A stretch of DNA of 64,000 nt from Liquidambar formosana (taxonomy: Eukaryota; Streptophyta; Magnoliopsida; Saxifragales; Altingiaceae), in contig CM077833.1 in NCBI GenBank assembly GCA_039720395.1, positions 23,582,271 to 23,646,270 of the forward strand, given 5' to 3'. Under the pieces are notes generated by a model. That model was not told the DNA's origin and did no database searches. It worked only from the letters and a program-made list of their open reading frames with translations. Position 1 is the stretch's first letter; every line of letters starts with the position of its first letter. The translations under genes were made by a program, and so were the position numbers. This document shows, in pieces, positions 49,306 through 59,344 of the stretch.

Positions 49306-52300
49306 TTACATATATAGAGTTCTTGTGTGGTCCCATCTTGGTGGTGCTGCTACTGAATTTAAGGAGTGGGATAAGAGCAAATGGAAGTTCAAATGACAAT
49401 ATCATCTGCAAAAGGCCGTTATAATTAAATTTTAATTTGAGTATTAGTGAAAAGGGTTAAGATTAGGGGACATAATTTTTAAACCATCAGATCAACAAGA
49501 TTCAACAGTTATCAAGAAAGTTGATGTGATTAGTTAGCTTCATTCACCAGTTGACAAATCAATTTTGTCTAGAGAATTGTGTATAAAATTTGTGTCCCCC
49601 ATCTTGATCCTGGTATATTCAAAAAAACTATATTGGACGAGTTACGAACCGATGCAATGATGATGAGTCGGCCCGATCCTGCAGATCCACCTATAATCGA
49701 GACAATTAGACTAGGCGTAATGGCTATGCACCTAGTCAAGAGGTTCCTCACCCATCTCCGCATCTTTAGGTCCAAGAAGCCCTTTAACATCACACCCACC
49801 AAAATATAAATTATTAGACTATATGACCTCATAAATCAGATTAACTAGACAAACAATAACACATCAGAAAAAAAAAAAAAAAAAAAAACAAAATCAAAAT
49901 CTTAATAACTATAAGGGCTCGTTTGTTTAACTAGAATTGGGAGGAATAGGAATAAAATGGAATGAGATTTTAAGGGTGAGAGGCTCATGTCATTCTATTC
50001 CGATTCCCCCCAATTCCATCCAAATAAATGTGCCGTAAGTTTGATTAAAACCTGCATGATAAATTGTCCAGCATAAGTTCCTGTAATGGCAGAGCTTTGG
50101 CCTGAGGCTAGTAATGCAATGGCATAAACGGTTGAGCTAGATCGTCCTAACACATTCTGCATTAAAATTGTGAGTTGTTTGCATTAGAGTTTGTGCTTAT
50201 ATAAATTATATGAATTGATTTTAAAAGACATAGTGATTTGGACCTTGAGAAGGAATGAAGCAGAGTTAAGGGTGAGATCATTGCATCGATCAGAGTTGTC
50301 TTGTGAGAGGTTCATGGCTGTGCAAACAGTGCCCGATACGGAGATGACTGCGACATTGATCAAAAATGCTATGAACAGTGCAATTCCACTCTCTATCAGG
50401 AAAAACCGGCATGCATCCTGTCATAAATATTAAAACCAAAAAAATTCCAGTGAAATTCACGCATATGCATGCAGGCAAACAAATAAATTACTACTGTATT
50501 AAATTTACATTGATGCCATGGATCGACGGAGGTATCTTCCTAGAGAGAACAAGAGCAGAGTGGAGAAAGAGGTTGTGCCTGTAGAGAAAGCAAGCAAGAA
50601 ATTAATCTAATGACACAATAAATGAACTCCTTAAGTAAAAGCTAGTGGTGAGGAAAGATGGTCAAGTAAGCTAGTGGTGAGGAAAGATGAGGTAAAGGGT
50701 AGAATTAGAATAAGTTAGGGTTCAAATGTACCAAAAAAAAAAAAAATAGAATTCCTTAAAATAAAAAGAGGACGTACGGCATGATAAGGGCACCCAATAA
50801 GGCAATGGCATCTCCAGTCGCACTTTGTCCAGAGAGCTTGGGGATAAACATGCCCTTCAGCACACTAGATGCAGGAGGCTTTACATAACTCATTTCCCCG
50901 AAATAACATCCAGCCAATATGAACACCATCACTGCTATGAATAATTCCAGCTTCCTCGCCTAGCTCACAAAAATAAAATGAGGCATAAATCCATTACCGA
51001 TCTTGAATAGAATATTTAAAAAGTTGGAGTCATTATTATAGTTGATGTTCTAAAATCAATTCCTAAATCCTAAAAATCTAAGAAATTTGTTAAATTATTT
51101 AATTTCGAATTGGACACCCAAACAAGCCTTTAACAAATTTACCCCATATCTCTGCAAGCCAAGAAGAAGGAGGGTGCTGAAACCTGTGCAAAGAACTCCA
51201 ACCCATAGTGGTATATTGAACAGTATATTTAGCGCGAAGGCAGTCCCAATCACTGCCAAAAAAAAAAAAAAAAAAGCACTCCGATAAAAAGTTATATATA
51301 ATTATACAAGAAGTTGACATTAACCAGAATTAAGTTAATTAAGAAATCAAACAAAATAAGAAATCATGCCTTCGGGAATATCGGCCGCTATGACGGCAAG
51401 CTCTGCCAACAACCATAGGCAATACTTCACATATTTCGGGTACTCAGCCTTGCATAGCTCTGATAGATGCTTGCCTGCCATTTTTTTAAATTAAAAAACT
51501 CTAATATTATTACAAAAATGTTAAAAGGAACAACATTAATATTTAATTATCTTTATGTTATTAAAATTTGAGCTACATATTGCTTGTTTAAATCTTGTCT
51601 TACCGGTGCTTACGCCAAGATTTGCAGCGAGAGATTGGATTATGAGAGCAAAAACTAATCCAATGAGGATTACCCACAGTAACTGATAATGACAAATGAC
51701 ATGATCACTGATTAGTTCTAGTCTCTTGCATGCTCATTTTCTTATTAATATTTTAGAAAATAAGATTCTATAAGGTCTCTTATTTATTTTTATTTTTTTT
51801 GACACATAATCCAAAATGGACCCAAAAGCCCATAAGTTAAACACCCACACTCAACCTCCAAAACAGTCTTTTGAAGGAAAGGTGAAACCTTATACACTCT
51901 TAAAGTCGATCTTGCCTGGCCGATGTAGAACCTTACACCTTCATTCATTTCCTTTTTAGCTAACACACATAAATAACACACAAACATACAATGAGAAAAT
52001 TTATGGCCTGTTTGGTTGTCCAATTCAAAATTAAACTATTCAAGAAATTTTACATTAGGTTGAAGGGGATAAATCTATCACCTTAAATCAGAATATTTTA
52101 AAATGTTGTTGTTATCACAATAGTTGATGTTGTAGAATCAATTTTAAGAATTCATGAAATTCCACTATTTTGATGTGATGATAACTATCATTTTCTTTAA
52201 TTTGTTAATTCAAGATAATAGAGTATACTTTTAATACTATGTAATTTTTTTTTGAATTATTTAATTTCGAATTGGACAACCAAGTACACCCTTATTCAAT

Positions 52301-54283
52301 ATCTTTATTTTATTTCATTGTAAAATACATTTTTACCTCATATCCGTCACTAGCTCCTGCTTGCAGATCGGTTTCCACTGTTGCAAGAAACCATAGAAAA
52401 TCCTTTTTGGTCATAACCCACATACATGCAAACAAATATCTATATATATATATATATATATATATATGAATTTGTTAATACTTTTTAAATAAAATTTATT
52501 AATTATATATAAAAAATATAAAAATATAAAGATTTAATTTTTTTAAAATTTTTTATAAATAATATGAATTTGTATTCTGGTATGTTTTTTTTTTTGTTTT
52601 TTGGAAATAATATATGTATCATGGTTTATAGTTTTTAATTTATATTTATTTTAAGTTCGCAGTAGAGGATTGAATCTTTTGACAATAAAAGGTAAAATGG
52701 ATCCCACGTTCGCACCATTTCATGTGATGGATTTTACAATCATCTAAATCCAATAATAGGCTAATGGACGACTGAATATCGCTTGAAGTATTCAAATTGT
52801 TCCCAAGTACGTCCTAGCTGGTAATGTTATTTTACCCCCACACTTTATCTTACTATTTACATTTAGGAGGGTTTCAATTTTTAAGATTTAACATTATCGG
52901 TGGGTAAAAACCCTCCTAAATACACATAGTAAGGTAAAATATAGGACAAAATGTGAGGCAAAGTATATAGCATTACCCTTGGTTTAGATCACTCAAGCAA
53001 TCAAATGCTTCACAGTAATTAGAAAATATAGATAGACCGTACCCAAGGTTATATATGAGTCTAGGTAGTACTTATATTCTACTCCCTCCGTTCTTAATTG
53101 ACCGTCCTTTTTGAAAAAACACACTTTTTTAGGAGGCCCTATTAAATGCTTTCACATCAACACATATGTTTCAACTTTCCAATTTTACCCTCAAGTGTAC
53201 AAAACATTTTAAAAAGAGATAATACTTTTTTAGGGGTATTTTAGGAAATCAAATAAGAAAAATCATCGACTTTTTGAATGTGACAATTATTTTGGAATAT
53301 CCCAAAAAAAAAAAATATATGCTACTTAAGTAGGAACGGAGGGAGTATTAAATTTCTCCTCGCTTGGTAGGTTGGGAGCATGCCTTTACTCAAACAGCCA
53401 TTTCAAGTGTAATCAACTCTATCCCAACCGGATAAAAATTTCTAGCCTATGCTAAAGTTTTTTCTTAAGAAGAAGAATCACATATAAATTACAAGCGATT
53501 GGGACTAGCCTAGTGGTAAGGGATGGTAGGGAAAAAGGTAGGAGTAGGATGGGTTAAGGGTTAGAATCTCTCCCAATGTATCCAAAAAAAATAAAAAAAA
53601 TCACATATAAACATGTATCTACAATAATTAAGAGTAATCTAGCTTTTTAAATTAATGAATAAAAGTAATATTGTCTTTAAAATTTTAAATGACTATAAAA
53701 TAGTTAATCAAAAGTTTTTCTTTTTAAGGAACGTCTATTAGTGATATAGGTATAAATATATATGCAGGAATTTTTAGGTCAACAAGTGTTACTTTATTAG
53801 CATCAGCGTCGTATGTTAAAGGTTGTACTCACATATGTATGAGATACAATCCTCAATGCATATATAGTACTAATTTAGAGAGAAAGGGAGAAAGGCTTAC
53901 AATTTCCAGGGTCGAGATAAGCAAGTGAGACAAGAAAACCAGGGCCTACAAATGCTAGAAACTTTCTCCACCTGGGTTTCTAACCATGACAGAAAAAAAA
54001 AATCATAAGAATACATGAGAGACACCCAGAAATTGATATTCACGTACGAGAACTCTTAACAAAATAAAACATAGAAGTGAGGAATGCGAAACTCAAAAAG
54101 CCAAGACATGAAAAGATGGAGAGACCTGGTGACTTGAGTCCTCATTATCAAAGTCTTTGTTGGTGTTTGTAGTAATAATATTGGGCCCTGGGGATACATC
54201 CACAGACACTATGCGGCTGCTCCCTCCAAGCCTTGCCGGTGGAGCACTACCCCTCATTTGTTCTTCCTGCTGTTGGCTTCTCA

Positions 54284-54284
<1 letters not shown>
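48778..54284 (-). CDS. NRAMP divalent metal transporter copy C, intact, 13 exons, 556 aa
   Basis: A proton-coupled divalent metal transporter of the rice NRAMP5/NRAMP1 type, expected in the plasma membrane and moving Mn (with Fe and Cd). The exons are 54284-54126, 53979-53901, 52377-52337, 51682-51604, 51474-51370, 51252-51143, 50959-50778, 50578-50509, 50417-50244, 50156-50052, 49781-49650, 49405-49310 and 49116-48778, totalling 1671 nt, which is 557 codons with the stop, all in frame. DPGN is at residues 76-79 and MPH at 251-253; the Met that confers transition-metal selectivity is kept, unlike in the aluminium transporter NRAT1. The transport signature [22 protein letters not shown] (exons 10-11) and the C-terminal motif [13 protein letters not shown] are present. 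Eleven to twelve membrane helices are expected from the hydrophobic runs. Intron 5 has a GC donor (GAAG|GCATGA). Family placement is from memory of motifs; a tree would be needed. Confidence 0.93.
49917..50036. mobile_element. Small MITE in intron 10 of copy C
   Basis: The ends read GCTCGTTTGTTTAACTAGAATTGGGA on one side (written here in two parts: GCTCGTTTGTTTAAC, TAGAATTGGGA) and, in reverse, CGGCACATTTATTTGGATGGAATTGGGG on the other (CGGCACATTTATTTGG, ATGGAATTGGGG), an imperfect inverted repeat enclosing about 65 bp. Similar sequence occurs near 63808-63900. Confidence 0.55.
51019..51131. mobile_element. Half of a Tourist-like MITE in intron 6 of copy C
   Basis: TTATTTAATTTCGAATTGGA followed by CACCCAAACAAGCC matches the right end of the elements at 7551-7885 and 52004-52291. 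The left half is missing. Confidence 0.65.
52004..52291. mobile_element. Tourist-like MITE in intron 3 of copy C
   Basis: The left end is TGGCCTGTTTGGTTGTCC and the right end, in reverse, GGGTGTACTTGGTTGTCC, with TTA target duplications at 52001-52003 and 52292-52294. It is the same family as 7551-7885. It lies on the exon 3 side... within the 3' part of the region between exons 4 and 3. Confidence 0.8.
53082..53345. mobile_element. Stowaway MITE in intron 2 of copy C
   Basis: The ends are CTCCCTCCGTTC and its complement, with the TA duplication at 53080-53081 and 53346-53347; 264 bp. Its interior matches the reverse complement of 26542-26802, so the two are independent insertions of one family in different introns of paralogous genes. 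Confidence 0.95.
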
Positions 54285-54317
<33 letters not shown>

Positions 54318-54350
54318 CCTAACTTAAATGACTTGGTTAATTAGCTCCTG

Positions 54351-54358
54351 TATTTATA
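54351..54358 (-). promoter_or_regulatory. TATA box of NRAMP copy C
   Basis: The coding strand reads GCACTATAAATACAGGAGCT, with the TATAAATA core 67 bp upstream of the ATG. The same core is kept in copy 1 and damaged in copy B. The GA-rich leader between box and ATG is shared by all three. Confidence 0.75.
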
Positions 54359-54361
54359 GTG

Positions 54362-54362
<1 letters not shown>

Positions 54363-54405
<43 letters not shown>
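54363..54405 (+). repeat. 43-bp T tract just upstream of the copy C TATA box
   Basis: An uninterrupted run of 43 T on the plus strand (A on the coding strand) begins 5 bp beyond the TATA box. It is absent from the matching place in copies 1 and B. It may be a retroposon tail. Such poly(dA:dT) tracts disfavour nucleosomes. Confidence 0.9.
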
Positions 54406-56186
54406 CTACTCACCCAAATGGCTGTTACTCAGTGCAATGGCGACAGGTCACTATTCAATTAAAGAGACCAAATAAATTAATAAGCACAAAATGTAAAATA
54501 CTTAATATTGACATAGCATTGTATGATACTAGAAACAGAAACAATTTTGTCTCTACTATCTGCTGTTGCTTTTAACAATTGTGGACACACAGGGAACACT
54601 TGGACACGGGACATTGCCTCAACATGTGAGCCGGTGGCCCTTGCTCTTTTTTTTTTTGACATGTGTCCTCAGTCAAAAATGCATTTTTCTTTTTAGCTTT
54701 ATGCAAGCAAAGTTCCTGAGTAACTATGGGCTGAAGCATTACCAATATTGCAAATCAATTACCGATTGCCAAAGTAGTATGAGTTTAACCCCTAAATTGT
54801 AAGGGAAGGGGTGGGCATTATAGTCATTTTCTTTAAAATTTCCTTTAGAGAAATGAAATTTTTGCATTTCCTTTCTAATCCGTTGGACAATTTCTTTTTC
54901 TTTCAAACAAAAGACTCAAATAATTACAAGGTACATGCAAGAATTTTACATTATTTTCCGACAGATGAAAAGGTAATGAAAAATGTAAATTGCAAGAAAA
55001 TGTCCAAATTGTCACGGACGTGGAGTACACCATCCTTATTAACATGTAATTAAAGAATTTTTACAGCTAATTAAAAAGATTATTAATATTTGCTAATGGT
55101 ATATCAGGACAAGCATGATCCGTGCGTGCCTCTCCCTTTAATTTGGACAAAATTCATGCCTCTCTCACAATCTTATCGCTTACTATTAATTTTATTGAAC
55201 AATACTTTAAATCATCAGCTGTCAATATCGCAGACCTTTTTTATTTGCTGTGATTAAGGACAATAATTTTTGTTGGTGATGATGGTGGGAAAACGACGAC
55301 TATGGGGTCCCCTAGCCTTATATGGAAGGCTAGTCCAATGGTGTGTGACCCGATGCGACTCCCCTAACTCCAACGACTTTGTTTTGTCATGAGTTTTAAA
55401 AACTAAGCATGACTCAATCTATAGACCAAACCCGTTTCTATCATATCTCACTTCTACTTGTCAACTCTAATTAATTAAGGTAATTTAATTGCTCATTGAC
55501 CCTTGGCTGTATACCCTCTTATGTCGTGGACATTTCGCTGCCGTTGATGAAGGATCCAACGGTTCTAATTTGAGTTGCATCAACAAGCTTGAGAAGAACA
55601 CGTGCCCTACGGTCGCAACCACATGGCAGGACCGTGCCTACTGCATATATGTCAACATTTCTTAATGAAGAATTTGTGTAAATCCACGTGCAAATCGAAA
55701 CGAGTAAGGCTATCATATGGGGTCTTTATGGGTGAATTGATGAGTTCCGGGGCGGATCCAGAATTTTTTTTCACTGGTTGCATTTAAATAAAATAATAAT
55801 AATAATTGTAATATTTTTTGCTAAGGATAAGATAAGAAAAGAAGAAAGGCTATACATATCGGCATTTATACTTAAAAATGCTTAGGTGATTTTTAGAGAT
55901 AAGAAACTTACTTATATACTACTCTTAACATCTCAATTTACTTGATATAAGATAAGGTCCTAAGAAGATGGGAAAAGAGAAAAGTCACAAGACTACACAT
56001 CGGCATGACTCTGAATATAGGTGATAAAGTAGGATGTAAAATTGACAAGCACGTTACACTCTAAAAACATAGGTGACTTTTAAAGATGAGAAATTTTGCT
56101 TATATATCACTCTTAACACTCCCTGGCTTATCCAATATGGGACATGGTTCCTCATAATGGTTGCACATAAAAATAAACTAAACCTT

Positions 56187-56227
<41 letters not shown>

Positions 56228-58975
56228 TAGTTCACAAAAGTGGTGTACTTTAATAAATTTAATAATAATTTAACCAAATTTAATAAAAATTAACTATTTT
56301 TTCTCCATAAAGGCTAAAGTACTAAATAAATTTTACTCATACAAATTTGAAAAGAAAAAAAAAATTTGAGTGGTTGCACAGGCGCACACTTGGTGCAACC
56401 GCCCTTGATGAGTTCTTACTTAATTTCAAGAAATAATATACAAATTTCGAAATAAGACCTGTATCATTGGATAGATGATTTTTCAAAGATTTTATGTATG
56501 AAAATTTAGGGTAAAATACTACGTGGTTTGACCACACAAGCTAGTCAAAGTTTGGTGTTTTATTTGATAGATTGAAATTTTTCATTAACTTTGACATGCT
56601 CATGTGATCAAATCGCAAATCATTTTTTGATGAATTTTTGTATGTAGAACCCTTAAACAGTCTTCCATTCAATGGTATAAGCATTGACTTGAAATTAAAT
56701 TTGTATATTATCCCTCAAAAATGTAAAATTAAGGGAGAACCATCAATTTACTAACAAGCTACGAGCCCCTTGTGACAGTCTTACCTCATCAAAATTATTC
56801 TATAGCTAGTTTGATCATTGATGAAGGGGTTTGCATAATTAATATTAATATGAGCAACCTATGTCACGGTTGGTAGAGATTGTGAAATGGTTGGAATAAT
56901 TTTAGCGAGTCTTGGCCTCTTTGTTTACCATGGCAGTTTGCCTCTGGGTAGGGATGTGTAAAAACTGCCCACAACACCAAATCAAATCAATCTGCTTTAT
57001 TTTACATCGTCTCAAGCACTTTGAGAGAATAGGTAGATTGACAGGCTAGTTTGATCCAACCCGCCTTTAGTTGATATACATATGCGTTACATGTAGCCGG
57101 GCATATTTGAGTTGTAAAAAATTATTTCAAATCAAACTAGGATTCTTCAAATTTGAATTCCTACAAGTACTTACTGTTCATCTCCTACTACATGTTACTC
57201 TAATTCATAACCTACTTTATAGTCAACTAACAATTTTTTACTTCTGAATGGAATTTCAGAAATTTTAATTCTCATGCATCGCCAACTATCCAAGGTGAAG
57301 AAACCATAAAATTAGGGCAATTAGTCATTGACCCTTAACCCTCTTATGTCGTGGGCATTGAATGAGCATTTTGGTTCGTCTTATAGTTCTACCAACGAGG
57401 CAAAACAATTTTTAAAAAACCTAGCCAATGCAAAACAAAAAGTCCTTCTATTCTAATTTTGAGCGGAAAATATCCTTACTAACATTTTCTATTCATTTCC
57501 ACCTTACGACAAAATTTTCATATATCAGTCTTTTTATTATCGGGTGTGCCCAATGTAAGTTACATTAGATGCTACATTGGTGGATTATACCACATACATA
57601 GACTTTCTATTTTTTATTGGATCAAATAATTATGAAAATTTTTTACACATTATCGAATCTTTTTTAGAAATTATTTATTTATTTTTGATAATGAACAAAA
57701 AATATAGATATACAAATCCTACACCCTATCACATAGGATAGGCCCCAACCAAAATTAATCCCGTCAAAGGGCTCAAATTTTAATTTTAATTTTAATTTTT
57801 TTTTTAAAAAAAAAAGTTGGTGTTGGGGGGGGGAGAAGCGGCCCCTGCTCACCCTATGTGGCTTCGCCACTGTCTAAGAAGTTCCATTTTATCTACTCCG
57901 TATTTATGTATTTTTAGCCAAAAAAAAAAAAGCTCCCCCTTTCATAAACTAAGGCGATCTACAAAAATTAATTTAACCAAGATTGCTAGTGTCAATTAAT
58001 TGCTAGTATCCTCACTCATAATCTTTTTCGATCCCTATAGACATGACACATGTTCGTATTTTGAACGTGATACATATCCATCTTTTAATTAGACATGTAC
58101 ACATGTGGATGTGGCGAGTTCACACAAAATGGAAACCTTTTTATAACGTGGACATATGTTCAAATGGTAGATATATATCTACTGTGTCCGCAAGGAGAAT
58201 GCCTGACCAAGTGAGCATGTTCTTATATATAGTCTTCATATATATCCTAATCTTAGTACTATATATTCTATGAGCCACTGGGATCTCATCTTCCGTTCTA
58301 ACTTTGAAGGAAATCAAGAATTTGAGAAAAAAGAAAAAAAAAGAAAAAACAAATGCAGGCGGGCAGTGTTACCACCTATGCTCGGTGCCTTGTGTTTCAA
58401 ATTTTGGGTCTATGCCTCGATGAGGATAGCAGGTTAACAAGGGTCAGCCAACCGAAGGTGGTATATGTTGTTGTGTCTAAATTTGAGGTTCACATAACAA
58501 ATACTTTGGACAGATGGAAAATGGTAAACAACTCATTTGCCCAATTGATATGATATGATAGTTAAGTAATATGTCCCATTAGTCTACTATCAGCAGTTTT
58601 TTTCTTTTTATTTAAATTAAAATTTTAATTGTGTTATGTAACTACGTACCACATCAGCTGCTGATGTGTCATCACACTTGGCATGGGCAAACAAACTTGC
58701 AAATGAATCAAAGAGAATTTAGCCTAGTCTACCTTAACAATTAACATGATCTGGGATAGCCCAGTATTGTGTTGGACCAGCCCAATCTTCAGCCTTCTTA
58801 ATTACTCGTAGCGACACTGGTTGAACTTGGGAAACACAAAATTAATTCATCATTTTTCTTAAAACATAACAAAAACTAAAAGTTTATCATAAACCATGAA
58901 ACCTACACTTGGATACTAGAAACATGCATTTTACAGAACACTCTGTGGTGGGGTCACAAGTGATTTGAAAACAAC
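54406..58975. other. Gene-free region, left block of a segmental duplication
   Basis: No gene was recognised. Segments near 55480-55710, 56820-56950, 57525-57775 and 58016-58200 have clear second copies near 59490-59710, 59723-59860, 60897-61150 and 60649-60850. There is an (AT)n tract near 56193-56225. The sequence CATTGACCCTTAACCCTCT occurs near 57327 and 59497, with a diverged copy at 55495. Confidence 0.65.
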
Positions 58976-59314
58976 CTACTCTGGTAGAGGGATGTTGGCG
59001 AGATCCTCCCTATAAGGTACATTATCCAACTCGAACTCCCTTTGAGATTTGCTTAACCCTTTTTCCATGTGGATTTGGGCATTTGGATTGTTCTTTGTTG
59101 GATCGATGAAAGTAACGACAGTGTCTCTTCGACAGGTGAGATAGATGATGGCAATGATATAGATGGCTATGCAAGGGAACACAATGATCCCAATGAAAAC
59201 ATTTGCCATTTTGGGTAAATTGTTGTGAATAAACCAGCCCACAAAGCCTGTGCATAGGTAATAGACGTTGATGCCGATCATTGCCAGCCCTAGGATCCAT
59301 GAGATCACAATTAT
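58976..59314 (-). pseudogene. NRAMP copy D, isolated last exon
   Basis: A complete, open 339-nt exon 13 (112 codons and stop) with the acceptor ATCTGCAAAC in the plus sense at its start, and the family C-terminus [13 protein letters not shown]. No exon 12 or other NRAMP exon is found before copy E begins at 61790, so it is a lone fragment. The similarity to copy E continues about 30 bp into the intron and a few hundred bp downstream of the stop, then ends abruptly, which marks the duplication borders. Confidence 0.92.
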
Positions 59315-59344
59315 CTGCAAACATATGTAATTGGTAGATATTAT

